Position numbers and translations under genes: made by a program. A DNA stretch of 64,000 nucleotides from Candidatus Villigracilis saccharophilus (GTDB lineage Bacteria; Chloroflexota; Anaerolineae; Anaerolineales; Villigracilaceae): assembly GCA_016709305.1 (NCBI GenBank), contig JADJNA010000005.1, positions 62,001-126,000 on the forward strand, given 5' to 3'. The notes beneath the pieces are model-generated. The model was not told the DNA's origin. It worked only from the letters and a program-made list of their open reading frames with translations, and did not search any database. This document shows positions 1 to 9,433 of this stretch, piece by piece; the stretch's first letter is position 1, and every line of letters begins with the position of its first letter.

Positions 1-661
1 GAAACTGCGACTCTTCCTCCGCTGTAACATGGGCGTAAATGTGCGTAGTTGTATCCCACCAACATGGATAGGTTTCGCCATTGGCATAGAAGATGCGGAA
101 CCACGCCGGCGTGCCTTTGATGATGCGCGGTGTGACATGCGCCTGAAGTAAATATTTTTGTTCAGGGAATTCCATGCGCGCCTGCAAGATTTCCTCAATG
201 GACGATGCTCCGAGGATCACGCCTTCACCGCCGCCGCCGTTCGACGGTTTGATGACAAAATTGTCGCCAAGTGGTGACAGGTCAATTGGCTTAACCACGG
301 GTTCTTCCAGAAATGGCGCAAGCAAAATAGTATGGGGTGTATGAATGCCGCTGTTGATCAATTCAAGGTGCATGGTTGCTTTATCTTCCGACCAGGCTGA
401 GAATTCCAACGGATTGATCCTGCGCGCGCCGAATTCCTGCGCCCAGCGTGGGATCGGGTCGAAGATGGCTTCGCCTTGTCCGCGGTTCAGGAGCGTTTTG
501 AAGGTTGTGATCCCCTTATAAAGCGCTGTGATCGATTCGAGTAAGTTATCGGGTTTGATCTGCCAGAGTGAAATTCCCTCTTCAATGCAGGCGCGTTCCA
601 CCATTCCAACAAAGACATCATCATATTCCCAGTACCAGGGCAGACATAAGTCATATCGCAT
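1..661 (-). CDS. ATP-grasp domain protein, C-terminus cut by window edge
   Basis: The reading frame opens at an ATG at 661 and runs off the left edge, leaving about 220 N-terminal residues. Residues about 134-150 read FVIKPSNGGGGEGV, the Lys plus glycine-rich loop typical of the ATP-binding lobe of ATP-grasp ligases. A later segment (WFRIFYANGETYP) fits the second lobe. The family joins a carboxylate to an amine or thiol through an acyl-phosphate, but the substrate cannot be told from this fragment. It is divergent from slyD across about 140 bases. The fold assignment is fairly secure; the specific function is unknown. Confidence 0.72.
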   Translation of the reverse strand, partial: MRYDLCLPWYWEYDDVFVGMVERACIEEGISLWQIKPDNLLESITALYKGITTFKTLLNRGQGEAIFDPIPRWAQEFGARRINPLEFSAWSEDKATMHLELINSGIHTPHTILLAPFLEEPVVKPIDLSPLGDNFVIKPSNGGGGEGVILGASSIEEILQARMEFPEQKYLLQAHVTPRIIKGTPAWFRIFYANGETYPCWWDTTTHIYAHVTAEEESQF

Positions 662-800
662 GGGGCGAATTATAAATTAGGGAGTAGGTAATTGGGGATT
701 AGGAATTATCGGTCAAGGGCATTTTGGTTTCAACCTTCAAACCTGTAAGCCGCCTTTTCACTGGTAAAATGGACGCACAAAATTCAAATAAGGATAAAAA

Positions 801-1289
801 ATGAGCAAAGATACAGTACAGGATGGTCAGGTCGTTACAATGGAATATACATTACGTGTGGATGGAGAAGTGCTTGATTCTTCAGACGGCGTCGGTCCTT
901 TGCAATTCCTCGCGGGATATGACAACATTGTCCCCGGGCTTGAGCGTGAAATGATCGGTATGAAGATCGGCGAGAGCAAGGATGTTGTTGTTTCGCCCGC
1001 CGATGGGTATGGCGAGTTCGACAACGAAGCCTTTATGGAAGTGCCGCGCAGCGAGTTCCCGGAAGATATGGAACTCGAAGAAGGCATTGAATTAAATGTG
1101 ACCGATGAAGACGGCAAAAGTCAATATGCGCGCGTGGAAGGTATAACTGCTGAAACGGTGAATCTGGATTTCAACCACCCTCTCGCGGGCGCGGAATTGC
1201 ATTTCAGTGTGAAGGTCACTGCGTTGCGTGACCCCACCGAAGAGGAGCTTGATCACGGCCATGTCCACGAAGAAGGACATCACCACTAA
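801..1289 (+). CDS. slyD: SlyD-type FKBP peptidyl-prolyl isomerase
   Basis: This 162-residue protein has the SlyD/FkpA2 layout. An N-terminal FKBP half carries the characteristic VDGEVLDSS and PLQFLAGYDNIVPGLE segments, and the insert-in-flap chaperone domain follows (about residues 70-120, DGYGEFDNEAFMEVPRSEFP). The tail is His-rich (HGHVHEEGHHH), as in metal-binding SlyD proteins. The known role is cytoplasmic prolyl isomerisation, chaperoning and nickel/zinc binding. The start is supported by AAGGA six bases upstream of ATG. A strong hairpin follows the stop, so it is probably monocistronic. Confidence 0.93.
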   Translation: MSKDTVQDGQVVTMEYTLRVDGEVLDSSDGVGPLQFLAGYDNIVPGLEREMIGMKIGESKDVVVSPADGYGEFDNEAFMEVPRSEFPEDMELEEGIELNVTDEDGKSQYARVEGITAETVNLDFNHPLAGAELHFSVKVTALRDPTEEELDHGHVHEEGHHH

Positions 1290-1347
1290 AATGAACGGCT
1301 CTGTAGTTATATAAAGAATCCTCCAAAGCCTTGCCCATGATTTTAAT

Positions 1348-1383
1348 AAAAAAGAGTTGAAGTTTACGCTTCAACTCTTTTTT
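1348..1383. terminator. bidirectional intrinsic terminator
   Basis: A 15-bp perfect stem (AAAAAAGAGTTGAAG paired with its complement) encloses a 6-base loop and is flanked by T-runs on both strands. It can end slyD on the plus strand and the DedA gene on the minus strand; the DedA stop codon lies inside the stem. Confidence 0.9.
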
Positions 1384-1958
1384 ATTTTCCCCTGCCGTTT
1401 GATTACTTCTCGAATACCGAAGCCGAAAAGTACCAGCCCCAAAAGCACGCCGCCGAAATTGCTTATAAAATCGTAAACCAATTCCCATTGACTTCTAAAC
1501 CAATATCCAAGGCCGCCGTAGAGCAGGATCCACATGATCTAACCGCTAATATCATAGATCAGAAAGCGTGTGAATTTATATCCACTCCCGCCCGCGATCA
1601 AATTTGTTGGAATTGCGATGGCTGTAATGAGCCAGCGCGTGAAAAAAATTGCCAGTCCCGCCTGTTTCTGAAAAGATATGCGCGCATTTCTCCATGTTGG
1701 AGATTTCCCGAACTGCCTTTGCATTGCATCTTTTGCATAATGACCCATGCCAAAGCTAAACATATCCCCAAGGATCGCACCGGCCAATCCGATCAATGCC
1801 GTACTGGGCCAACTCAATATTCCCTGTTGACTAAATGCGCCGGCGGCGATCAAAACCGCTGATGCGCCTACGGGCAAGCCCAGTGCTCCGAGCATTAAAA
1901 TTAATCCAACAAGCGGTGAGCCATAATTAATGACTTGTGTGAGAAGAAAATCTGACAT
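1371..1958 (-). pseudogene. DedA/SNARE-associated membrane protein interrupted by in-frame TAG
   Basis: The frame starts at 1958 and encodes a typical DedA protein: hydrophobic N-terminus (GLILMLGALGLPVGASAVL), the GAILGDMFSFGMG helix, and the conserved FFTRWLITAIAIPTNLIAG re-entrant segment. After YDISG a TAG codon occurs at 1541-1539. The same frame then continues without a shift (IMWILLYGGLGYWF ... VLLGLVLFGFGIREVIK) to TGA at 1373-1371, giving the usual length of about 195 residues. The simplest reading is a nonsense change from a Glu or Gln codon. DedA proteins are polyprenyl-phosphate/lipid flippases of the inner membrane. The truncated product lacks the last membrane helices, so the gene is probably inactive unless the amber codon is read through or is a sequencing error. 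Confidence 0.85.
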
Positions 1959-1969
1959 GTGTTCGTGTA

Positions 1970-2380
1970 TTATGGCGCGGGGGCGGTCGGTGGCTGCGGG
2001 GCTGTAGGCGGAACCGAAGCCTGATTCGCAAGGATCGTTTCTTTGATCGCGCTCACAACAAACCCGTCTTGATCGGGAAAATACTCATCGTTTATGGTTT
2101 TCAGGCTTTTATCATGATCTTTTTGCGGGGGAATATTCAACGCTTCAAAGATAATCTCAGGCGACACCTGATATGTTCTCGCGATAAACGGAATCGTCAT
2201 CCAATCACGGATCAGTTCAACATCTGTCTCCACCTTGCCTTGTGGCGGCGGACGATGACCGTGGCCGTCGAATTTTTTGAAGGCACGAAAGGCTCGCATT
2301 CCAAAGAATGCTGTGAAAATTATCCCGATGATGATCAGCCCGATCATCATCCAGCGTTGCCTTGTTCGTATTCCTGCCAT
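1970..2380 (-). CDS. small single-pass membrane protein of unknown function
   Basis: About 136 residues, starting MAGIRTRQRW at 2380 with AAGGA nine bases upstream. One strong N-terminal transmembrane helix (MMIGLIIIGIIFTAFFGM) is followed by a His/Pro-rich linker (HGHRPPPQ), an alpha-helical segment and a Pro/Ala-rich tail. The central part (TIPFIARTYQVSPEIIFEALNIP) resembles helix-turn-helix-like recognition segments but is too short to assign. It begins six bases after the obg stop, so it is probably co-transcribed with obg. No family recognised. Confidence 0.65.
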   Translation of the reverse strand: MAGIRTRQRWMMIGLIIIGIIFTAFFGMRAFRAFKKFDGHGHRPPPQGKVETDVELIRDWMTIPFIARTYQVSPEIIFEALNIPPQKDHDKSLKTINDEYFPDQDGFVVSAIKETILANQASVPPTAPQPPTAPAP

Positions 2381-2385
2381 TGAAG

Positions 2386-3672
2386 TTAGTCCTTCCACTC
2401 CAGTTCAAAATCACCGATATGGACGGTATCGCCTTCCTGCACACCCGCTTCACGCAGAGCTTTATCTACACCCAGTTTTTCCATTAATTTTTGGAATCGG
2501 CGCAGAGATCCATCGTGCTCCCAATAGGTCATCTTTGCGGAGCGTTCAATGGCCACACCGCTGACTCTCCATTTATTTCCTTCTTCCTGCTGGATCTCGA
2601 ACTGGTTCGGGTCAACGGGCGGCCGATACACTGGAATTGATTCTTCCAGTTCTTCCGCAGGCAGTTCAGACAGCTTGCGATAGGCGGCGATTAAAATATC
2701 ACGCGTGTTTGTACGAGCCATCGCAGAAGCGGTGATCAATTCGATTTTTTTCTTTTTGAAACTTGCCTTGATTGTTTTTAATCGTTCCTGTACATCGGGC
2801 TGGTCAATTTTATTAAGCACAACGATCTGCGGTTTTTTTGCAAGGTTTGGATCGAAGAGTGCCAGCTCGCTATTGATCTGACTGAAATCTGCCAGCGGAT
2901 CTTCACCCAGGCCGTCCACCATGTGAATGAGCACACGTGTGCGTTGAATATGACGCAGGAAATCATGACCCAATCCAGCGCCTTCCGCCGCGCCTTCGAT
3001 CAAGCCTGGAATGTCCGCCATCACAACAGTGGTGTCATCATCAATGTGGGCAACGCCGAGGTTGGGTTCAAGGGTGGTGAACGGGTAGTCGCCTATTTTC
3101 GGCTTGGCATTCGTCAGCGCCGCCAGCAGCGTGGATTTCCCAGCGTTGGGCAGCCCAATGATGCCGATATCAGCGATCAGCTTAAGTTCGAGGCGAAGCA
3201 TTTTTTCCTCATGGGGTTCGCCACGTTCCGCCATCCGCGGAGCCTGGTTGCGTGAGGTGGCGTAATGCTGGTTGCCCAGTCCGCCGCGACCGCCTTTGCA
3301 TACCAATAATTGCTGACCCGCGGTAGTGAGATCCCCGAGCAGGGAACCGCTTTCGGCATCATAGATGACTGTGCCGGGTGGGACATAAATAATAAGGTCT
3401 TTTCCGCCGCGCCCGGTCTTTTCTGAACCGCCGCCGTTCTTGCCGGGGTCAGCCGAAAACTTTTCATTTTGACGAAACGCCGAAAGAGTATTAAGTGTAG
3501 CCTTGACCTCAAAAATGACATTGCCGCCCCTGCCGCCGTCGCCGCCATCGGGACCGCCAAGGGGTACAAATTTCTCGCGGCGGAAGTGAACCATTCCGTC
3601 TCCGCCTTTGCCTGATTTTACTGCGATATTGAGAGGCTGAAAATGGAAGAGCAGGATGTTTTTAATGATCAA
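2386..3672 (-). CDS. obg: Obg/CgtA ribosome-associated GTPase
   Basis: All three Obg domains are present: the glycine-rich Obg fold (GGPDGGDGGRGG), the G domain with GLPNAGKST (G1), DIPGLIEGA (G3) and LNKID (G4), and a C-terminal OCT domain. The protein is a GTPase acting in 50S assembly and stress control. The start is uncertain. The family normally begins about ten residues before the VKSGKGGDG motif, but no ATG lies there. The nearest in-frame candidates are TTG at 3672 (preceded by AGGGGA) or CTG at 3654; the first ATG is at 3780 and would add a foreign-looking 50-residue leader. Any of these overlaps the divergent FHA gene. A small membrane-protein gene follows six bases downstream. Confidence 0.9.
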   Translation of the reverse strand: MIIKNILLFHFQPLNIAVKSGKGGDGMVHFRREKFVPLGGPDGGDGGRGGNVIFEVKATLNTLSAFRQNEKFSADPGKNGGGSEKTGRGGKDLIIYVPPGTVIYDAESGSLLGDLTTAGQQLLVCKGGRGGLGNQHYATSRNQAPRMAERGEPHEEKMLRLELKLIADIGIIGLPNAGKSTLLAALTNAKPKIGDYPFTTLEPNLGVAHIDDDTTVVMADIPGLIEGAAEGAGLGHDFLRHIQRTRVLIHMVDGLGEDPLADFSQINSELALFDPNLAKKPQIVVLNKIDQPDVQERLKTIKASFKKKKIELITASAMARTNTRDILIAAYRKLSELPAEELEESIPVYRPPVDPNQFEIQQEEGNKWRVSGVAIERSAKMTYWEHDGSLRRFQKLMEKLGVDKALREAGVQEGDTVHIGDFELEWKD

Positions 3673-4023
3673 ATATCCCCTCAACAGGGGGTGTTTTTGA
3701 TTGTAAACCGCCAAATGATCCCTCTTATAAAAAAGATAACGACAATCGGTCGTCATCTTAGTAATGATCTTGTTTTTCATGAAGAATTTTTATCCCGTTA
3801 CCATGCTGAAATTATTAATGAGGATGGGAGATACGTGCTGTACGATAAGAATTCCACAAGCGGTACCTTTGTGAACGGTAAAAATATAGATAAGTGCATA
3901 CTTAACTCCGGGGATTTGATATCTTTTGCAAACATCAACATCATGTTTTTAAACAACAATGCCAAGATCCAGATCAAGGCGACCGGAACAACGCAAAACC
4001 TGCGCAATCCTTCAGAGACTTGA
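3643..4023 (+). CDS. FHA-domain protein
   Basis: 126 residues, nearly all one forkhead-associated domain. TTIGRHLSNDLVF gives the conserved GR plus SN pair, SRYHAEI gives the H that contacts phosphothreonine, and STSGTFVNGKNI gives the second binding loop. FHA domains bind phosphothreonine peptides, so the protein is likely an adaptor. GAGAGG lies six bases before the ATG. The next gene (receiver-kinase) starts about a dozen bases after its stop, suggesting co-transcription and a shared signalling function. Its 5' end overlaps the likely 5' end of obg on the other strand. Confidence 0.85.
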   Translation: MEEQDVFNDQISPQQGVFLIVNRQMIPLIKKITTIGRHLSNDLVFHEEFLSRYHAEIINEDGRYVLYDKNSTSGTFVNGKNIDKCILNSGDLISFANINIMFLNNNAKIQIKATGTTQNLRNPSET

Positions 4024-4034
4024 GGAATTTCAAA

Positions 4035-5180
4035 ATGGATGAGCGTAAAGTCCCGATGATTCTTGTGATTGATGATGAACCAGCCATTCGACTGGGAATC
4101 GTGATCGCGATCCGCAGGCATGGATTTCAAGTCATCGAGGCGGTGGATGGCCGGGATGGTTTGCAAAAGGCCAGAGAGTTTTTGCCGGATGTGATCATTT
4201 CTGATGTAATGATGCCGCCTCCGGACGGCTTTGAAATGAAAAAAATTCTGAACGCAGATCCAACGTCAGCTTCAATTCCATTTATTTTCCTTACCGCGCG
4301 CTCGAATCAGAATGACCGGATTACCGGTATCCGCGATGGGGCTGATGACTACATTGCCAAGCCTTTTGTTATGGAGGAATTATTAGCGCGGCTGGATGGA
4401 CTGTTACGGCGGGTCAGTGCTGAGCGGGAGCGGGGCCGGGCGCAAATGGCGGAGATTGCCCACCAGGAAATGGTTAAGCAGCGTGATGAGATCCTGCAGA
4501 ACTTTCATCATGAATTGCGTACACCCTTAATGAACATCATGACCCCCTTGGAATTGGCTGTCAATAATAAATTTTCCGATCCTGACATGCAAAGCGAATT
4601 TTTGCGAAAAGCACTTTCAAATGTAGACCGCTTGGATTCGCTTGTTTCGGATATTATTATCTTGTCTAACGCCGATCTTGGGAACTTGAATTCCGTTCGG
4701 CAGCGTATCGATCTTGATCTGCATGTTTTGCATCCGATTTATAAACGTCTTGAAAAATACGCTAATAAGCGATTGACCTTTACGCATCATATTGTAAATG
4801 AGGGCGAGGTGATGGCTCCACGGAAGGAGTTTACCCACTCAGTTGTACATTTACTGGATAATGCCTTTAAGTACAGCCCTGAAAATGGGAAGGTACACCT
4901 GGAAATGATCACCGGCCCCAATGGCGGGGTCAAGATCGTGGTCACTGATGAAGGTCCGGGTATTCCTGAAGAGCAGCTCGACAGGGTTTTTGAAAAGTTT
5001 TACCAGGTCAGTCAGGGCGATACCAGAGCTTATGAGGGCCTAGGCGTGGGGCTTGCGATCGCGCGGGCTGTGTTCCAACATTTTGGGGGGAGTGTTCATA
5101 TCGTAAATGGATCGGCGGGCTGTGAAGTAGTCGCTATCTATCCGGATATTCGGGACGAAGATGTGGTTTATGGACGATAA
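4035..5180 (+). CDS. response regulator-histidine kinase hybrid (REC-HisKA-HATPase)
   Basis: The start ATG at 4035 is preceded by GAGGA at good spacing. Residues about 6-125 form a receiver: acidic pair VIDDE, phosphoacceptor Asp in IISDVMMPP, Thr in FLTAR, Lys in AKPF. A short coiled linker leads to HisKA with the H-box HHELRTPL, followed by the ATPase domain with an N-box (LLDNAFKYSPE) and G-boxes (DEGPGIPEE, GVGLAIARA). There is no membrane segment, so it is a cytoplasmic kinase with an N-terminal receiver. All catalytic residues are visible. The next gene overlaps its last 20 bases, indicating an operon. Confidence 0.88.
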   Translation: MDERKVPMILVIDDEPAIRLGIVIAIRRHGFQVIEAVDGRDGLQKAREFLPDVIISDVMMPPPDGFEMKKILNADPTSASIPFIFLTARSNQNDRITGIRDGADDYIAKPFVMEELLARLDGLLRRVSAERERGRAQMAEIAHQEMVKQRDEILQNFHHELRTPLMNIMTPLELAVNNKFSDPDMQSEFLRKALSNVDRLDSLVSDIIILSNADLGNLNSVRQRIDLDLHVLHPIYKRLEKYANKRLTFTHHIVNEGEVMAPRKEFTHSVVHLLDNAFKYSPENGKVHLEMITGPNGGVKIVVTDEGPGIPEEQLDRVFEKFYQVSQGDTRAYEGLGVGLAIARAVFQHFGGSVHIVNGSAGCEVVAIYPDIRDEDVVYGR

Positions 5181-6927
5181 AGCTATTCCCATCCGCAATT
5201 TGCTTTCTGAGATGAAAACAAGGATCGAAAAGCAAAATAAAAGCTGGAATGTCGAGCAGTTTGGGCGGGATCTGTTTGAGCAAACCGGGGAATGCATTTT
5301 TATTATTGGCATGGATCTGAATTATTTGGCCGCCAATCAACATGCGCTGACCCTGTTGGGGTACGGCGAACACGAGATCATTGGGATGCATGTCAGCAAT
5401 GTCATCTCAATTGGCGAGCTGCTGGAACAGAAAATATCAAGAGGCGATCAGGCGGATATTTACGAGAGGATCCTCAAAAAAAAAGACGGATCCTTGATAC
5501 CGGTTGAGATCAGCACCTCGCTTGTCTATGATGGGGATGGACAGCCAAGTTATATTCAAAGCATTGCACGAGATATTTCAGATCGCAAAGCGTCTGAAAA
5601 GATAATTAAGAGGAACAGCCGCATTCTTTCTGTAATCAGCGAGGCGACAGCGCGGTTGTTCCGATCTCCCAATATTGAGTCGGGCATCTCGGAAGTGTTG
5701 GAATCTTTGGGACATGCCTTGGATATGTTCTGTTGTGTGATCTTCGAGATTGAGCAATTTTCCGGCACTCCCCAGATAATGGTTCAGTACAGTTGGTCGG
5801 AATTCGATGAAAGTGATTTCGATCCCGAAAAAGCCATCCGCCCCTTCGTCAATAGAATGAGTCTCGATCCCAATTCAGCTCTTTCAGAAGTGAAAATTAG
5901 CGGTGCAAGGATCGTGCCGGAATATTCCTTTCTGGCGATCCCCATTTTAGGTACTTTTGGATCACAGGGATTTTTGGGCATGTTTGATCGCGACAGCAGC
6001 CTTTCGTGGTTGTTGTCAGATTTCGATGTGGTGCAGACCGCGACAAATCTGATCGGCGCGGCGCTGCAGCGAATTCAGTACGAAGAGACGATCCGCTTGA
6101 ATGAATTCCGCAATCGCATGATCGTGGAATCTTTTCCTGACTTGCTGGTCCGGATCAATGCCGATGGTGTGATCCTCGATTACAACGCCAGCCCCAACCA
6201 TCCCTTGTTCATTCATCGTGACATGATCACCGGCAGAAAAATCATCGAGACCTGGCCCGAAGGGATTGTTGCCAGAATTTTGGAGAATTGCGAACGCCTC
6301 TCACGGCCGTTATTTTGATGGCCGATCTCATTCAACAGGGTGGAACAGCGGAGGAGTTGGATGAATATTGGCGTATTCTGAGGAATGAACTTGATCGTCA
6401 GAAAAAATTAATCGATAGTTTGTTGATGGCGGGGCGGCTCGAGAGCGGCATGGTGAAATTAGACGCGGTACCGTTGGATATTATCCCTGTGCTGGAGGAT
6501 GCGATCCAGGCGGTCAGGCCGATCGCAAATATGAAATATATTGACCTGATCCTGGACGCACCGCAGGGACCTGTGAATATATTTGGCGATAACGGCGCGC
6601 TTCAACAGGTATTCATTAATTTGATCACCAATGCCACCAAGTTTTCACCTGAAGACAGCAAGGTCCTGATTGCGGTTCTTTTTTCGGAAGGATTTGTAAA
6701 TGTGTCTGTGAGCGATCGCGGGATGGGCATCGCGGAGGATGCCATTCCGCATTTGTTCGAAAAATTCTATCGTGCGAAAAATGTCACGGTCGCTGAAATT
6801 CCCGGGAAGTGGTATCGGTTTGTATATTGTTAAATCCATTGTAGAGGAATTAGGCGGGGAAATTAAGGTCAAAAGCAAATTAAATAATGGGACTACCTTC
6901 ATTGTTCGCTTACGACCTGTGATTTGA
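5161..6927 (+). pseudogene. PAS-GAF-PAS histidine kinase, broken (deletion plus frameshift)
   Basis: Three reading-frame pieces make one kinase. The first (to 6318) has PAS (GMDLNYLAANQHALTLLGYGE), GAF and the beginning of a second PAS domain. The second (from about 6288) picks up at ELRTPLTAVILMADL, the middle of a HisKA H-box. The residue before ELRTPL is Gly where His is expected, and the rest of the second PAS (about 80-110 residues) is missing, which suggests a small deletion at about 6285. A second lesion, one extra base in GGGAAG near 6808, shifts the G2 box (PGSGIGLYIV) to the third frame, which ends at 6927. Loss of the phospho-accepting His means that even a frame repair would not restore a kinase. 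It overlaps the preceding receiver-kinase gene. Confidence 0.78.
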
Positions 6928-6935
6928 TCAGTCTT

Positions 6936-9041
6936 TTAGCGTGTTCTTCCAGCCGAAGGACCCTGTATCTGATTGGCAATTCTTAATATTTCACTGCCAT
7001 GTACAGGCCGGCTGAGCAGGAAGCCCTGGATTTTGTCGCACTGCCTTGCTTTCAAAAAATCAAGCTGGTTGTTGGTTTCCACACCTTCGGCAACCACCTG
7101 AAGATTCATTGTGTGCCCCATTGCAATGATCGCTGTTGTGATTGCATCGCTGTTATTGTTTGCCGCAATATCTTTTATAAATGACTTGTCTATTTTTAGA
7201 ACATTAAGCGGAAGGTCTTTTAGATAACTAAGAGATGAATAGCCGTTGCCAAAATCATCCAATGCCACGCGGATCCCAAAAGCACTCAGTTCTTTAAGGG
7301 TTTTCAGACTGTGCTTATAATCTTTCAGAGCCACGCTTTCGGTGATCTCCAATAGCAGTCCATCCGGCGCAAGCCCGCTTTCCGCTAAAATATTTTTAAC
7401 AGTCTTAACCAGGTTCGGGTCCTGGAATTGACGTCCGGAGATATTTACCGAAACCCATAAATTAGGGTAGGCGGTTTTTCTCCACTCCATTACCTGTGTG
7501 CAGGCGGCTCGAAGGACAAATTCGCCAATTTGCAGGATGAATCCGGTTTCTTCAGCGACATTGATGAATTCGAGCGGGGCGACCATGCCGCGCACAGGGT
7601 GTTTCCAGCGCACCAACGCCTCAACCCCCAGCATTTTGCTGTCGGTCATTGAAATGATGGGCTGATATTCCACCAGCCACTCCTGGTATTCCACCGCATG
7701 CCGCAGCTCGCCTTCCAATTCAAGCAGGGCGACAGCGCTGGTATACATCGCAGAATCGAATAATTGATGACGATTCCCGCCCAGCGCTTTGGCTCGATAC
7801 ATGGCTGTGTCTGCGTCCCGCAGATAATCTTCCGGTTTGGCATGATTCGCGTCACTGATGGTGATGCCAATGCTGGCAGTTGTAGACCGCTTCACTGAGT
7901 CAAGCATGGAGGTTGAAACCAGTCGTCCACAGATCCGTTCTGCTACTCGAATGGCGTCACTTGCATCGTTGACCTCATTGAGCAGGATCGCAAATTCATC
8001 TCCTCCCAGCCGTGAGACGGTGTCGCCCGGCCGCATACATTGTTGCAAACGGTGGGCTGTTGCGATGAGGAGTTGATCTCCAACCGCGTGCCCGAGGCTG
8101 TCATTGACAACCTTAAAGCGGTCAAGGTCAACGAACAAGACTGCGAAAAGGAGGTTGGGATGCCGTTTTGTATGTTCGATCCTAAGCGTCAGTCGGTCCA
8201 TGAAGAGCGCCCGGTTCGGTAAGCCGGTTAACATATCGTGAAGGGCGTCATGGGCCAGGCGCATTTCCGCCAGCTTGCGGGCGGTAATGTCTGTTTGCGA
8301 TCCTGCCATGCGGTAGGCGACTCCTTTTGCATCACGCACTGCCAGTCCACGACAAAGCACCCACACATCGCTGCCATTAATATGCAGGATTCGATATTCG
8401 CTTTGAAAATGAGCGGTTTTCCCCTTAATATGGGAGGCAAGGCTTTCCTGAACTTTCTTAAGATCGTTTGGGTGTATCCGTTTCAACCATTCGTCCGGGT
8501 TGCTGCCAATTTTCTCCTCCTTGTACCCGAGCATGGCTTTCCAGCGCGGAGAGAAGTAGATTTCGTTCTTTTTTAAATTCCAATCCCAAAGACCGTCATT
8601 CGCGCCGCGTGCGGCCAGATCATAGCGTTCTTCGCTTTCCCGCAATTTTTTTTCCATGCTGTGTTTATAGAGAGCCATTTCAACCGCGATGGCTAATTCG
8701 TGCTCTTCAAAAGGCTTGAGAATGTATCCGTATGGCTGGGCCTTCCTGGCGCGTTCAATGGTGGTCTGATTGGCAAAGGCTGTTAAAAAAATTACCGGCA
8801 GATCGAACTGCGTTCGTATTTGGTTGGCGGCTTCAATGCCATCCATTTCACCCTTAAGGCCGATATCCATCAGAATCAGATCGGGATGCAGTCCTCTAAC
8901 TTTTTTTAGCGCGTCTTCTCCATGGTCGGCATGACCCACTACGGTATACCCCAAACTTTCCAGACTGGTTTGAATATCGAGTGAGATAATGTGTTCATCT
9001 TCTACGATTAGTATGCTTGCTTTCGACACATCATTCTCCAT
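6936..9041 (-). CDS. receiver-PAS-GGDEF-EAL c-di-GMP enzyme
   Basis: 701 residues. Domains in order: receiver (about 8-125, Asp in LILMDIGLK, Lys in LKPFEE); PAS/PAC (about 140-260, WVLCRGLAVRDAKG); diguanylate cyclase with intact RLGGDEFAILL (about 270-430); and EAL phosphodiesterase with GVEALVRW, the ALDDFGNGYSSL loop and VAEGVET (about 440-690). Both catalytic sites keep their signature residues, so either or both activities are possible. The receiver strongly resembles the one encoded at 12365, so this gene is probably the output of a kinase in this cluster. It converges on the broken kinase at 5161-6927. Confidence 0.92.
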   Translation of the reverse strand: MENDVSKASILIVEDEHIISLDIQTSLESLGYTVVGHADHGEDALKKVRGLHPDLILMDIGLKGEMDGIEAANQIRTQFDLPVIFLTAFANQTTIERARKAQPYGYILKPFEEHELAIAVEMALYKHSMEKKLRESEERYDLAARGANDGLWDWNLKKNEIYFSPRWKAMLGYKEEKIGSNPDEWLKRIHPNDLKKVQESLASHIKGKTAHFQSEYRILHINGSDVWVLCRGLAVRDAKGVAYRMAGSQTDITARKLAEMRLAHDALHDMLTGLPNRALFMDRLTLRIEHTKRHPNLLFAVLFVDLDRFKVVNDSLGHAVGDQLLIATAHRLQQCMRPGDTVSRLGGDEFAILLNEVNDASDAIRVAERICGRLVSTSMLDSVKRSTTASIGITISDANHAKPEDYLRDADTAMYRAKALGGNRHQLFDSAMYTSAVALLELEGELRHAVEYQEWLVEYQPIISMTDSKMLGVEALVRWKHPVRGMVAPLEFINVAEETGFILQIGEFVLRAACTQVMEWRKTAYPNLWVSVNISGRQFQDPNLVKTVKNILAESGLAPDGLLLEITESVALKDYKHSLKTLKELSAFGIRVALDDFGNGYSSLSYLKDLPLNVLKIDKSFIKDIAANNNSDAITTAIIAMGHTMNLQVVAEGVETNNQLDFLKARQCDKIQGFLLSRPVHGSEILRIANQIQGPSAGRTR

Positions 9042-9433
9042 CAGGCATTAGATCTTTTGCATAAATGCTCGCGGAGGCCTTTGCAAGAGGTCTATTCTAT
9101 AAAACCCGGAAATCACTTCCTTCTGGTGTGTATATATCTGGCATTCTGACTGCCGATATACTCATTTTCATGCGCGGATCGCGGAAACACTTATGGTGGA
9201 GCGGACCGTTTTGTACGGGATTGAATATATGGGAAATTCCCAGTTCTCAACTCGTATTTGTCATTATATTGCATCTGTTTATCAAGATAAATAGAAAAAA
9301 TGCCAAATACGCCAGTTAACAAAATTGTAAGGGTGGAAGTTGTTGTAATAACTGATGTCTATCAGCCTGGTGGTAGGGCATTTCACTGCTCTTGAAGCGT
9401 GCAAAGAAATCTTTAATCACGCTCTTTACGGTA
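9042..9433. other. intergenic, AT-rich, no supported gene
   Basis: This gap separates the two GGDEF genes and must contain the promoter of the 9041 gene. Short open frames occur on both strands, but none has a ribosome-binding site or recognisable composition. No clear hairpin terminator was seen for the upstream gene. Confidence 0.5.

Noticed and set aside
1488..1862. Plus-strand frame opposite DedA
   Set aside because: It is antisense to clearly conserved DedA coding sequence and has no support of its own.
9065..9319. Plus-strand open frame of 84 codons between the GGDEF genes
   Set aside because: No ribosome-binding site and no recognisable domain; AT-rich intergenic DNA.
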